This document shows, piece after piece, positions 1-7,745 of a DNA stretch of 64,000 bases. A program made the position numbers and the translations under genes. The notes beneath the pieces were generated by a model, which made no database searches, was not told where the DNA came from, and saw only the letters and a program-made list of their open reading frames with translations. The stretch's first letter is position 1. The number at the start of each line of letters is the position of its first letter. This stretch comes from an uncultured Brevinema sp. (GTDB lineage: Bacteria; Spirochaetota; Brevinematia; Brevinematales; Brevinemataceae), in assembly GCA_947038195.1 (NCBI GenBank), contig CAMQVI010000003.1, forward strand, positions 1 to 64,000, in the 5' to 3' direction.

Positions 1-14
1 GAAACATCCTGTTT

Positions 15-1355
15 CTATGATTGAGTGTCCCAGTTCCAAGGGTTTTTCTTAATATATTGATTCGCAAAAGGAACAAATATAGATAGAATAGCCAAAAGAG
101 CAAGAAGACCTTGGTACCACAAATAAGGGAACATCATGGAGAAACCAATACTTCCTTCCGTAAATTTAAGCATGATAAGCATTTGAGCACCATAAGGTAT
201 AATTCCCTGCCAAATACAAGCAAATATATCTAAAAGAGCAGAAGTTCGACGAGGGTCTACTTTATATTTGTTACTGATTTGTTTTGCGATAGAACCATTA
301 ATAATAATAGCCACAGTATTGTTAGCTACAGCAATATCGGTGAGACTAATGAGAGTAGCGATTCCAAGTTCAGCACTTTTGGGTCCTTTGATAAGCTTTT
401 GTACTTTTTGAAGAAGCCATTGAATTCCACCTGCTTCAATTACAAGACCAGCCAGTCCTCCAGTAATAAGAGATAAGATAAAGATTTCGTTCATGCCTGT
501 AAAACCTTTGTAGATATTTTGGCTATATTCTAAGAATCCAAAATCCCCATAGGCTAAACCTACGATTCCCGATGCGATAATCCCACTTAGTAATACAAGA
601 AACACGTTTAGCCCAAATAGTGACATACCTAAAACGAGAAGGTAGGGTAGGACTTTGATAATATTAAAAGAAAGAGCCTCTATTTGAGGGATTTGGGTAG
701 GTTGACCATAGACTAGTAGTAGAATAATAGTTAAAATAGCAGCAGGGGTCACAATAGCTAAATTCACACGGAACTTATCTTTCATTTCTACACCTTGGGT
801 ACGAGTAGAAGCGATAGTGGTATCAGAAATCATAGAGAGATTATCTCCAAACATTGCTCCACCTATAAGTGCCCCTAAAACAAGAGGGAGGTACACGCCA
901 CTTTTTTCTGCTAATCCTACGGCAATAGGTCCCACAGAGACAATAGCCCCAACAGAAGTTCCAGTAGCAGTAGAAATAAAAGCTGCAATGATAAAAATCC
1001 CAACAGCAATGAATTGAGGAGGGATAAAAGTAAGTCCTAGATTGACGGTGGCATCTACACCACCCATAGCACTAGCCACGGTAGCAAAAGCTCCAGCCAA
1101 AAGATAGACCATACACATGGTCATGATATCTTCTTGTCCACATCCTTTTAAAAAGATATGTACTTTATGTTTTAAGCTTCCTTCAAAAATAAGGAAAGCA
1201 ACAACTATACCTGCAAAAGCAGCAACAGGGGATGGTAATTGGTAGAATGCCATATCAACGCCACTCATTTGTAAGAAAACTCCTGTTCCTAAATATAGTC
1301 CTATAAATACGATAAAGGGGATAAGACCTTTAAAGCTGGCTTTAGCTTGAATCAT
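15..1355 (-). CDS. nhaC: NhaC-family Na+/H+ antiporter
   Basis: Inner-membrane sodium/proton exchanger of the NhaC family. About 446 residues, almost wholly hydrophobic with roughly 11-12 predicted membrane spans and the glycine/serine-rich repeats of the family (for example GTSVGAIVSVGP and GGAMFGDNLSMISDTT). The open frame extends further upstream to 1415, but I chose the ATG at 1353-1355 because AAGGAG lies just before it and because a good promoter overlaps the longer start. The stop lies 15 bases inside the window, so the gene is complete. It is divergent from the sialic acid operon, whose symporter imports Na+; extruding that Na+ is a plausible but inferred link. Related lactate or malate antiporters of the same superfamily cannot be excluded. 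Confidence 0.85.
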   Translation of the reverse strand: MIQAKASFKGLIPFIVFIGLYLGTGVFLQMSGVDMAFYQLPSPVAAFAGIVVAFLIFEGSLKHKVHIFLKGCGQEDIMTMCMVYLLAGAFATVASAMGGVDATVNLGLTFIPPQFIAVGIFIIAAFISTATGTSVGAIVSVGPIAVGLAEKSGVYLPLVLGALIGGAMFGDNLSMISDTTIASTRTQGVEMKDKFRVNLAIVTPAAILTIILLLVYGQPTQIPQIEALSFNIIKVLPYLLVLGMSLFGLNVFLVLLSGIIASGIVGLAYGDFGFLEYSQNIYKGFTGMNEIFILSLITGGLAGLVIEAGGIQWLLQKVQKLIKGPKSAELGIATLISLTDIAVANNTVAIIINGSIAKQISNKYKVDPRRTSALLDIFACIWQGIIPYGAQMLIMLKFTEGSIGFSMMFPYLWYQGLLALLAILSIFVPFANQYIKKNPWNWDTQS

Positions 1356-1386
1356 AGCAACTCTCCTTAATATATTCAATTCTTTT

Positions 1387-1415
1387 ATTATACCAAATAT
1401 TTCCAATAAATACAA
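1387..1415 (-). promoter_or_regulatory. Promoter of the nhaC gene
   Basis: On the minus strand TTGTAT (1410-1415) and TATAAT (1387-1392) are separated by 17 bases. Transcription would start just upstream of the chosen ATG at 1355, excluding the longer in-frame start at 1415. Confidence 0.6.
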
Positions 1416-1458
1416 GAATATTGAAAGGATAAATAATGAAAATATAAACTTTGGGTAC

Positions 1459-1486
1459 TTGACTAAAATAATAATTGCACTATAAT
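1459..1486 (+). promoter_or_regulatory. Promoter of the sialic acid (nan) operon
   Basis: TTGACT (1459-1464) and TATAAT (1481-1486) with 16 bases between. It sits 34 bases upstream of the nanA ATG at 1520 and overlaps the alternative TTG start at 1475, which is therefore not used. Confidence 0.65.
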
Positions 1487-1519
1487 ATATATACTACATT
1501 AAAATTCAAGGAGATTAAG

Positions 1520-2434
1520 ATGTCAAAATTAAACAAATATAGAGGAGTTTTTCCTGCTTTGTATGCTTGTTATGACGATGCTGGTGATATATCCCCAGAA
1601 AGAATTCATAAGCTTGTGCAACACTTTATTGATAAAGGGGTAAAAGGACTTTATGTTGGTGGCAGTTCAGGAGAATGTATCTACCAAACCCTAGATGAAA
1701 GAAAATTGGTACTTGAAGAAGTGATGAAAGTTGCTAAAGGTAAAATGACTATTATTGCTCATATTGGAGCACCTAATACAAGAGATAGCGTAATGTTAGC
1801 AAAACATGCTAAAGGATGTGGAGTAGATGCTCTATCTTCCATACCACCTATTTATTTCCCTCTCTCTGATAAATCTGTAGAAGCTTATTGGACAGCAATG
1901 GCTACCGCTACTGATTTAGATTTCTTTATTTACAATATCCCACAGCTTACTAACTATAATTTGTCCCCTACTGTTTATAAAAATCTTTTAAAATTACCTC
2001 AAGTGGTAGGAGTGAAAAATTCTTCTATGGCTGTACTTGATATTATGACTAAAAAAATGATGGCAGATAAAGAGGTTATTGTTTTCAATGGTCCCGATGA
2101 GCAATACATTGGTGGACGCATGATGGGTGCTGATGGTGGAATCGGTGGTACTTATGGAGCCATGCCAGAATTATATCTTAAATTAGAAGAATTTTATGCA
2201 GCTGGTGAGGCTAAAAAAGCTCAAGAATTACAAATGATACTAAATGACTTTATTACAGAACTCTGTAGTTTTTCTGGTCATATGTACTCTGTGATCAAAG
2301 AAGTTCTTAAATTAAGAGGAGTCAATATTGGTACAGGACGACCTCCACTATTACCAGTAGATCCTGCGGATATGGGTAAAGTTAAAGAATTGAATCAAAA
2401 AATAGAAGTCGCAATTAAAAAATATTGTAGCTAA
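1520..2434 (+). CDS. nanA: N-acetylneuraminate lyase
   Basis: Class I aldolase that splits N-acetylneuraminate into pyruvate and N-acetylmannosamine in the cytoplasm. 304 residues in the DapA/NanA TIM-barrel fold. Visible: the carboxylate-binding GGSSGE at 47-52, Tyr138 in FIYNIP, the Schiff-base Lys166 in GVKNSS, and GPDEQYIGG followed by GADGGIGGTYGAMPE, which is typical of lyase members rather than dihydrodipicolinate synthase. The start follows AAGGAG closely; the longer frame from a TTG at 1475 lies inside the promoter. First gene of an operon with yhcH/nanQ, a sialic acid symporter and an esterase, which strongly supports the assignment. Confidence 0.93.
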   Translation: MSKLNKYRGVFPALYACYDDAGDISPERIHKLVQHFIDKGVKGLYVGGSSGECIYQTLDERKLVLEEVMKVAKGKMTIIAHIGAPNTRDSVMLAKHAKGCGVDALSSIPPIYFPLSDKSVEAYWTAMATATDLDFFIYNIPQLTNYNLSPTVYKNLLKLPQVVGVKNSSMAVLDIMTKKMMADKEVIVFNGPDEQYIGGRMMGADGGIGGTYGAMPELYLKLEEFYAAGEAKKAQELQMILNDFITELCSFSGHMYSVIKEVLKLRGVNIGTGRPPLLPVDPADMGKVKELNQKIEVAIKKYCS

Positions 2435-2447
2435 TTAAGGAAATATT

Positions 2448-2897
2448 ATGGTACAAACAAATATTAAACACCTTATTGAATTTGATTATCCTGGGAATCT
2501 AAAAAAAGCAATAGCATACCTCCTTGTTAATAAAGACGATATGTTTTCTAATAACTTAGGAAAACATGAGGTTTGTGATGAGTTTTTCTATCTCATTCAA
2601 GAGTACGAATCCAAAGAGTCTACAGTATGGGAAGCCCATAAAAGGTATATTGATATACAAATAGTCATTAGTGGTGAAGAGGTTATAGAGGTAGCAGATA
2701 GAGATTATTTAAAATCTCTTGGTGAATATGATGAAGAAAAAGATTTTTATGGATTTGAAGGTAAAGCAAGAGTAACTCTTATCTTAGGAGATGGAGATTT
2801 AGCTATACTTTACCCAGAAGATGTTCATAAACCTGGATTAAGAAGCCCTAAAGGTGCTACAGCTATTAAAAAATGTGTAATGAAAGTTTTAGTTTAA
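2448..2897 (+). CDS. nanQ: YhcH/YjgK/YiaL family protein, probable N-acetylneuraminate anomerase
   Basis: 149 residues of the YhcH/YjgK/YiaL (beta-galactosidase subunit beta-like, DUF386) cupin family. The conserved His-rich metal-binding pattern is seen around WEAHKRYIDIQI (residues ~63-74) and in LYPEDVHKPG (~124-133). E. coli YhcH has been described as NanQ, which speeds interconversion of sialic acid anomers so that the alpha form released from glycans reaches the beta form used by uptake or breakdown. It starts 13 bases after nanA with AAGGAA as ribosome binding site and precedes the symporter, so co-transcription with sialic acid genes is clear. The enzymatic role is by analogy. Confidence 0.85.
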   Translation: MVQTNIKHLIEFDYPGNLKKAIAYLLVNKDDMFSNNLGKHEVCDEFFYLIQEYESKESTVWEAHKRYIDIQIVISGEEVIEVADRDYLKSLGEYDEEKDFYGFEGKARVTLILGDGDLAILYPEDVHKPGLRSPKGATAIKKCVMKVLV

Positions 2898-2916
2898 TTT
2901 AAAAGGATGGTTAGTT

Positions 2917-4452
2917 ATGGCATGGTCAATGTTAGATTGGATAGTACTAATAGGCTATCTAGGATTTTTAGTATGGTTAGGATATTTCTTTTCTACTCGT
3001 AGAAAAGATAGTGATGATTATTTTGTTGGGGGACAACGTATCCCTGCTTGGGTAGCGGCCTTCAGTGTTTATGCTACAGCACTATCTTCCATTTCTTATG
3101 TAGCTACGACTTCTAATGTATATAGAAGTGGTTGGATTTTTGGTGTGGGTGTAATAGGGGTTTTACCTCTTTTGTATCTTGTTCCTAAATTCTTTATCCC
3201 TTTTGTTCGGCGCTTAAATTGTGTGACTGCTTATGAATATTTAGAAGCACGTTTTGACAGACCTATGCGTCTTTTAGCTAGTGCGATTTTTATTATTTTT
3301 CACATTATGAGAATTGCTGTAGTTATCTTCATTCCTACTCTTGCTTTCCAAGAAGTATTTCCTACAATGAATCCTCTTATAATAGTTGCGGTTATGGGAT
3401 TCCTGTGTGTAGTGTATACTACCGTAGGTGGGTTTGAGGCAGTTGTATGGTCTGACACCATCCAAACTTTTGTTCTCATGGGTGCAGCTCTTTTAGTAAT
3501 AGCTTATGGACTCATGGCTGTTCCAGCAGGAACTAGTGCTTTTGGCACTCTTGTAGCAGATGGTAAAGTTTTCCCAGCAGAAAATTTCTCATTTGATCCT
3601 AAAGCGACTACCGTTTGGTGGCTCTTTATAGGTGGATTCTTTGGTTCTATTTATCAATATATTGGTTCTCAAGATGTAGTGCAACGTTATAGTTCTACTA
3701 AAAATCTTGAAGAAGCTAAAAAAACCCTCTATTTCCAAATTCCCCTTTTAGTAGTTAGTGTTATGATGTTTGTAGGTATGGGATCTGCTATTTATTTATT
3801 CTATAAATTTAGTGGTATTCCTGCTCCTGAATTAGCTAATAATAACGCGTTACTTCCTTATTTTGTTATCAATCAATTACCAATTGGTTTATCAGGATTA
3901 GTGATTGCAGGTATTTTTGCTGCTGCACAGTCTACAGTATCATCTTCCCTAAACTCTACAGCTACTTGTACTATTGTAGATTTTATTGCTCCTATTAAAA
4001 CCAATATTACTGATGACGAAAAAGTGAAATTTGCTCAATGGACAAGTTGGATAGTAGGTATTGTTGGTACTCTTATGGCCATGGTATTTATTACTCAAGG
4101 ACAAAGTGATATGTATGTACTCTTCAATAGTATCCTAGGTCTTTTAGGTAGTCCAATAGCTGGTATTTTCTTACTAGGTATTTTCTCTACAAAAGTCGGA
4201 ACAAAGGCAGCGTGGATTGGATTCTGGACATCTTCTTTAGTGGCTCTTTATCTAGGAAACCCAGGGGGTATATTCAACATTATACCAGGTTATGTTAAAC
4301 CTGATATTTTTGGATTCCTCTTTGCTCCTATTGTGATTTCTGCTTGTATGATTCCTGCTTATATTGCAACAATATTTTTACCCGCTCCTGAAAAAGAAAA
4401 AATTGAAGGTCTTACTTATATGTCCTTAGCAGATACTTCTGACATTAAGTAA
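2917..4452 (+). CDS. siaT: Sodium:solute symporter, sialic acid transporter (SiaT/NanT-SSS type)
   Basis: 511-residue inner-membrane protein of the sodium:solute symporter (SSS) family with about 13 membrane spans. N-terminal landmarks DDYFVGGQRIPAWVAAFS, ALSSISYVA and AYEYLEARFD match Na+-coupled sialic acid symporters such as the Proteus SiaT, and the Q-x-x-V-S-S-S-L-N-S run around residues 340-346 is in the expected Na2-site helix region. It follows nanQ by 19 bases with an AAGGATGG ribosome site. Placement between nanA/nanQ and an esterase makes sialic acid the likely substrate; there is no TRAP or ABC alternative in the window. Confidence 0.88.
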   Translation: MAWSMLDWIVLIGYLGFLVWLGYFFSTRRKDSDDYFVGGQRIPAWVAAFSVYATALSSISYVATTSNVYRSGWIFGVGVIGVLPLLYLVPKFFIPFVRRLNCVTAYEYLEARFDRPMRLLASAIFIIFHIMRIAVVIFIPTLAFQEVFPTMNPLIIVAVMGFLCVVYTTVGGFEAVVWSDTIQTFVLMGAALLVIAYGLMAVPAGTSAFGTLVADGKVFPAENFSFDPKATTVWWLFIGGFFGSIYQYIGSQDVVQRYSSTKNLEEAKKTLYFQIPLLVVSVMMFVGMGSAIYLFYKFSGIPAPELANNNALLPYFVINQLPIGLSGLVIAGIFAAAQSTVSSSLNSTATCTIVDFIAPIKTNITDDEKVKFAQWTSWIVGIVGTLMAMVFITQGQSDMYVLFNSILGLLGSPIAGIFLLGIFSTKVGTKAAWIGFWTSSLVALYLGNPGGIFNIIPGYVKPDIFGFLFAPIVISACMIPAYIATIFLPAPEKEKIEGLTYMSLADTSDIK

Positions 4453-4527
4453 AACCCCATACAATAATTAATATATCATTAATAAATTTATTAAATAAGA
4501 CTTCTATACTTCAAGGATTTATCAACG

Positions 4528-5343
4528 ATGAAAATATTTGAGCATGAATTGCCGACCCCAGAAATATTTAAAAGAAAAATGGTAGTGCGTGTGGCTTTAC
4601 CTGATAACTACACGCCCTCTCAGAAAATTCCTTTTATGCTTCTGCACGATGCACAGAACTATTTTGACACTTGGGAAGGCGCTGAGACAAAGACAGGCAC
4701 GATTCAAATTTTAGATAAATTATTTACAGAAGGATTCCCCCCCCTAGCTTTAGTGGGGGTAGATTCTTGGCAAGACAGGACACATATGGACAGATTCACA
4801 GACCTTTCCCCTTGGGAATCCAGTGAATGCTTTGATTATTTGCCTTCCTATACTGATGTGCTAGTTACAAAAGCTGGAGGAAGAGGTGATCAATATGCTG
4901 ATTTTGTCGTTCAAAAAATCATTCCTTTTGTCGAAAAACGCTATTCTATAGGGGGTAATGTGCAAAAAAGAGGTATAGGTGGTTCTTCTATGGCGGCTAT
5001 GGCTAGCATGTATATAGGCACCAAATACAATAATCTTTTTTCTCGTTTCTCTTTTATGTCACCTGCTTTGTGGTGTTTTGAAAAAGATTTTACTAAATAT
5101 TTAAAAGATATTGCCCCTTTTAAAGATGGGGACAAAATCTATATGGATATTGGACGTAAAGAAACTAGCGATCCTGCCTATAAAGGATTTGAGAAAGTCT
5201 ATTTAGACGGAGCCCAAAATATCTACAATCTTTTAAAAGATAAAGCTCCTAATATCTCTTTTCTCATTGAAGCAGAGGGAGAGCATAACATGCCTTCTAT
5301 TTCAAAAAGAATGGCACAGATGTTCCGCTATCTCTGGAATTAG
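4528..5343 (+). CDS. Alpha/beta-hydrolase, putative esterase (enterochelin-esterase-like family)
   Basis: 271 residues of the PF00756-type putative esterase family. The nucleophile elbow G-S-S-M-A is at 152-156 (Ser154), a His near the C terminus lies in AEGEHNMPS (~252-260), and MLLHDAQNYF near 37-46 is the usual oxyanion strand. There is no signal peptide, so it acts in the cytoplasm. It lies 75 bases after the sialic acid symporter on the same strand and just before a strong terminator, so it may be the last gene of the nan operon. A role in removing O-acetyl or other esters from imported sialic acids is a reasonable inference only; it is not one of the known NanS or NanM families. Confidence 0.7.
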   Translation: MKIFEHELPTPEIFKRKMVVRVALPDNYTPSQKIPFMLLHDAQNYFDTWEGAETKTGTIQILDKLFTEGFPPLALVGVDSWQDRTHMDRFTDLSPWESSECFDYLPSYTDVLVTKAGGRGDQYADFVVQKIIPFVEKRYSIGGNVQKRGIGGSSMAAMASMYIGTKYNNLFSRFSFMSPALWCFEKDFTKYLKDIAPFKDGDKIYMDIGRKETSDPAYKGFEKVYLDGAQNIYNLLKDKAPNISFLIEAEGEHNMPSISKRMAQMFRYLWN

Positions 5344-5365
5344 TTACTATTTTAAAGATATTATT

Positions 5366-5424
5366 ATTCCTCTTATTATAATTGCTTTTTAAAGCCTAGT
5401 TTATTATAATAAGAGGAATTTTTT
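5366..5424 (+). terminator. Strong Rho-independent terminator of the nan operon
   Basis: A 17-base perfect inverted repeat (ATTCCTCTTATTATAAT at 5366-5382 against 5403-5419) with a 20-base loop, followed directly by TTTTTT. It starts 22 bases after the esterase stop. Confidence 0.85.
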
Positions 5425-5454
5425 ATATTCAATAGAGATTCAGTTGGAGTAATA

Positions 5455-5781
5455 ATGGCCACTATCATCCTAAATACAATTATCCTCATAATGATAAGCT
5501 TTTTATTTATTAGCTACTACTATCAATTATACCTAGGTAAAAAAATAGGAAAACTTTTATTGATCTTAGAAGTAGGGCTTAAAATGATGTGTATTGTGTA
5601 CTTAGTAGGAGAAAATTCTTTTCTCCCCAAAGACTATTTACACCTCATTCCTATTTTACTAAGTATTCTTTTATTTAATACAACAGGGATCAAAGCTAAA
5701 ATCCTATTTGCTCTGCTTTGTTCTTATATACTCTTAATGTTAGGACTAGAGATGTATACTTCATTTACTATAATTTTCTAA
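5455..5781 (+). CDS. Small hypothetical membrane protein
   Basis: 108 residues, not recognised. Almost entirely hydrophobic with about four predicted membrane helices; a short charged turn LGKKIGK near residue 27 separates the first two. A GGAG lies before the ATG. It sits between the nan-operon terminator and a second, decayed copy of the same gene, so the pair arose by tandem duplication. Nothing in the sequence gives a function. Confidence 0.6.
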   Translation: MATIILNTIILIMISFLFISYYYQLYLGKKIGKLLLILEVGLKMMCIVYLVGENSFLPKDYLHLIPILLSILLFNTTGIKAKILFALLCSYILLMLGLEMYTSFTIIF

Positions 5782-5892
5782 TATTCCACGTAAGAAACTA
5801 GTAAAAAAGGCAGTTAAGAGAGACTAATGTTTGTATATAATGTTTCTATTAGAGTTGATTTTTGAACTGATAGCCTAAAGAATATTTGGGCG

Positions 5893-6146
5893 ATTGTCAG
5901 GAGAGAGGTATTGCTTGTATTGGTGTACTATTTATTGCTTTTTTGATATATTACTATCAATTATATAAAAAACCTATTAGCTAAGATATTGCTTATTATT
6001 GATGGTGCAACAGTTTTTATAGTATCTCTTTTCTTTATTTTCATAGTTACGAGTAGGTAGTAAGCATAGGCGTCATCAATATTAGTTTCTTCATCCTCTG
6101 TATCTTTCTTTTTAGGAGTAGAGGAAAAAGGCTAAGATTTTATTGA
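5893..6146 (+). pseudogene. Decayed, frameshifted paralog of the preceding small membrane protein
   Basis: Translation in three pieces recovers a relative of the 108-residue protein. Frame A from 5910 gives FLIYYYQLYKKPIS and a stop, matching FLFISYYYQLYLGKK of the intact copy. Frame B from 5965 gives NLLAKILLIIDGATVFIV, matching KIGKLLLILEVGLKMMCIV. Frame C from 6063 gives INISFFILCIFLFRSRGKR, matching LIPILLSILLFNTTGIKAK, up to a stop at 6144-6146. At least two frameshifts and several stops separate the pieces, so this is a dead tandem duplicate. This accounts for most of the gene-free stretch 5782-6268. Confidence 0.6.
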
Positions 6147-6182
6147 TGTTAACGAGCTCCCTTATGGTGCTAACACTATATT

Positions 6183-6212
6183 ACGTCACTTTTTAGAAAG
6201 TGACGTTTTTTT
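6183..6212 (+). terminator. Rho-independent terminator after the decayed paralog
   Basis: ACGTCACTTT (6183-6192) pairs with AAAGTGACGT (6197-6206), 4-base loop, then a run of T. The T tract is only on the plus-strand side, so it ends transcripts coming from the small membrane gene or its remnant. Confidence 0.8.
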
Positions 6213-6268
6213 ATTGGACAAAGAATAGCTAGGTAGAAAAAAAGTTATAGAGGGAAAAAATAATAGCT

Positions 6269-6952
6269 TTATAATCCCATTTCTTTAATAAAACGTTCTG
6301 TGATCTCCATAGGTCTGGTTATAGCCCCACCTACGACAACACACCAAGCCCCCATATCAAGACAAAGTTTAGCTTTTTCAGGAGTATTAACTTTCCCTTC
6401 CGCAATCACAGGCTTAGAACTAAGCTCAATTACTTTTTTAAGATGCTCAAAATTGTTGTGAGAAATATCACATCCTTTGGTGTATTCTGTATATCCATAC
6501 AAAGTAGTCCCAATAAAATCACAATATTCCATAGCAGATTTCACGTCTTCTAAATCAGCACAATCGCCCATAATAGCAATAGTAGGGTATTTTACTTTAA
6601 TGCCTTTTAAGAATTCTAGGGAGCTTAGTCCGTCTGGTCTGTCACGTCTTGTGGCATCTACAGCTATGATCTCTACATTGATGGCGGCTAAGGCGTCTAC
6701 TTCTTTCATGGTAGGCGTGATAAATACAGGGTGCTCCCCATATACTTCTTTAATAATCCCAATAATAGGGAGATCTACTTCACCTCGAATAGCCTCAATA
6801 TCTACAACAGTATTAGCGCGAATACCTTTAGCACCACCTTTAAGGGCTGCTAAGGCCATTTTTGACATGATGAATGAGCTATGCAAGGGCTCAACAGGGA
6901 GAGCCTGACAGGATACGATTAACTGACCTTTCATGGATTCTAGTTTACTCAT
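6269..6952 (-). CDS. nanE: N-acetylmannosamine-6-phosphate 2-epimerase
   Basis: Converts ManNAc-6-phosphate to GlcNAc-6-phosphate, the last dedicated step of sialic acid breakdown. 227 residues in a TIM barrel, the normal NanE length. Catalytic Lys68 in IGIIKEVYG and acidic Glu185 in IAEGKVNTP match the family; SCQALPVEPLHSS at the N terminus and GGAITRPMEIT at the C terminus are also typical. The frame runs on to 7018, but AAGGAG precedes the ATG at 6950-6952. It is on the opposite strand and about 900 bases from the nan operon, with its own promoter and a long leader of about 135 bases. Confidence 0.92.
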   Translation of the reverse strand: MSKLESMKGQLIVSCQALPVEPLHSSFIMSKMALAALKGGAKGIRANTVVDIEAIRGEVDLPIIGIIKEVYGEHPVFITPTMKEVDALAAINVEIIAVDATRRDRPDGLSSLEFLKGIKVKYPTIAIMGDCADLEDVKSAMEYCDFIGTTLYGYTEYTKGCDISHNNFEHLKKVIELSSKPVIAEGKVNTPEKAKLCLDMGAWCVVVGGAITRPMEITERFIKEMGL

Positions 6953-7097
6953 TATTAGCTCCTTTATTGTGGGGGTTTTGGATTTATTTGAAAATGGATA
7001 ATCTGTGAGGGAGATCAAATGGTTTATAGTTAAATATTACCAAGCTATCTCTATATGTTCCTTCTCTTCTAAAAGACCAAATATCAGTATATTTTTT

Positions 7098-7126
7098 ATT
7101 ATACTATATTAATCTATTCTTTTCAA
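7098..7126 (-). promoter_or_regulatory. Promoter of nanE
   Basis: On the minus strand TTGAAA (7121-7126) and TATAAT (7098-7103) are spaced by 17 bases. The start of transcription would be about 135 bases before the nanE ATG, leaving a long untranslated leader with no open frame that I can see. Confidence 0.6.
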
Positions 7127-7149
7127 GATTTCTAAAAAAAAGTGACCTT

Positions 7150-7230
7150 TTGTGATTATTTTACTAAAATAGCTCATAAAAATGATTAATTTGATACCAG
7201 TTTTGACCCTATTTCCTAAAATAGTCACAA
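7150..7230. promoter_or_regulatory. Inverted 12-mer pair upstream of the nanE promoter
   Basis: TTGTGATTATTT (7150-7161) is repeated in inverted orientation as AAATAGTCACAA (7219-7230) with one mismatch and 57 bases between. The half sites resemble the TGTGA/TCACA core used by CRP/FNR-family regulators. They lie just upstream of the nanE -35 box, where an activator would bind. Function is inferred. Confidence 0.35.
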
Positions 7231-7260
7231 TAAATTCAAAAAAAACGGGAATTTATTAAA

Positions 7261-7697
7261 AAATGCTCATTATAAGAAAAAATCCCAATAAGAGGGAAAT
7301 TGTTTTCAGGGGTGATTGAGAATATTGGATAAAAAAAGGTGAATAATAAAAATATCTAAGAGAGTGGGGATTTTTTTCAGGGGTGATTGAGAATATTGAA
7401 TAAAAAGGGTGAATAATAAAAATGTCTAGGATACGGGATAAAAAAGGTGGAAGATGAAAAATTTCTATTATAGGGAAAAATCCAAATAAGGGGGAAGAGG
7501 ATTTTTATAGATGATTGAAGAGGTGGGATGAAAGTGATAAAAATATTCAAAAAATGGGAATAATAAAAATGTCTAAGAAAGGGAAATTTTTTATAGATGA
7601 CTGGGATAAAAAATATGAATGATAAAGATATCTAGGAGATGGGATTTTTCAGGGATGATTAAGAATATTGGATAAAAATAGTAGGGTGAATAATAAA
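7261..7697. repeat. Block of degenerate ~71-bp tandem repeats
   Basis: Gene-free, A- and G-rich stretch between the PTS gene and nanE. The motif CAGGGGTGATTGAGAATATTG occurs at 7307 and again at 7378 (period 71) and in weaker form at 7648; related units with TATAGATGATTG or TATAGATGACTGG begin near 7505 and 7589. Between them the element GAATAATAAAAATRTCTA recurs at 7341, 7411, 7559 and, shortened, 7688. I count about six units of decreasing similarity. There are no unique spacers as in CRISPR and no open frame longer than a few codons. The rest of 6953-7260 holds the nanE leader, promoter and the inverted 12-mer pair. Confidence 0.65.
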
Positions 7698-7732
7698 ACC
7701 CCCTAAGATTTACTAGCTTAGGGGGTTTTTTA
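7695..7732 (-). terminator. Rho-independent terminator of the PTS gene
   Basis: AAAACCCCCTAAG (7695-7707) pairs with CTTAGGGGGTTTT (7717-7729), 9-base loop. The stem is flanked by A and T runs on both sides, so it can work in both directions; the gene using it ends at 7746 on the minus strand. Confidence 0.85.
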
Positions 7733-7745
7733 TATTCTTTCAGAT

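Noticed and set aside
1475..1519. N-terminal extension of nanA from a TTG
   Set aside because: It overlaps the promoter; the ATG at 1520 has a proper ribosome site and matches family length.
6953..7018. N-terminal extension of nanE
   Set aside because: AAGGAG precedes the later ATG and the shorter protein fits NanE length.
7261..7697. CRISPR array
   Set aside because: Units are contiguous, diverged and ~71 bp long with no unique spacers or cas genes.
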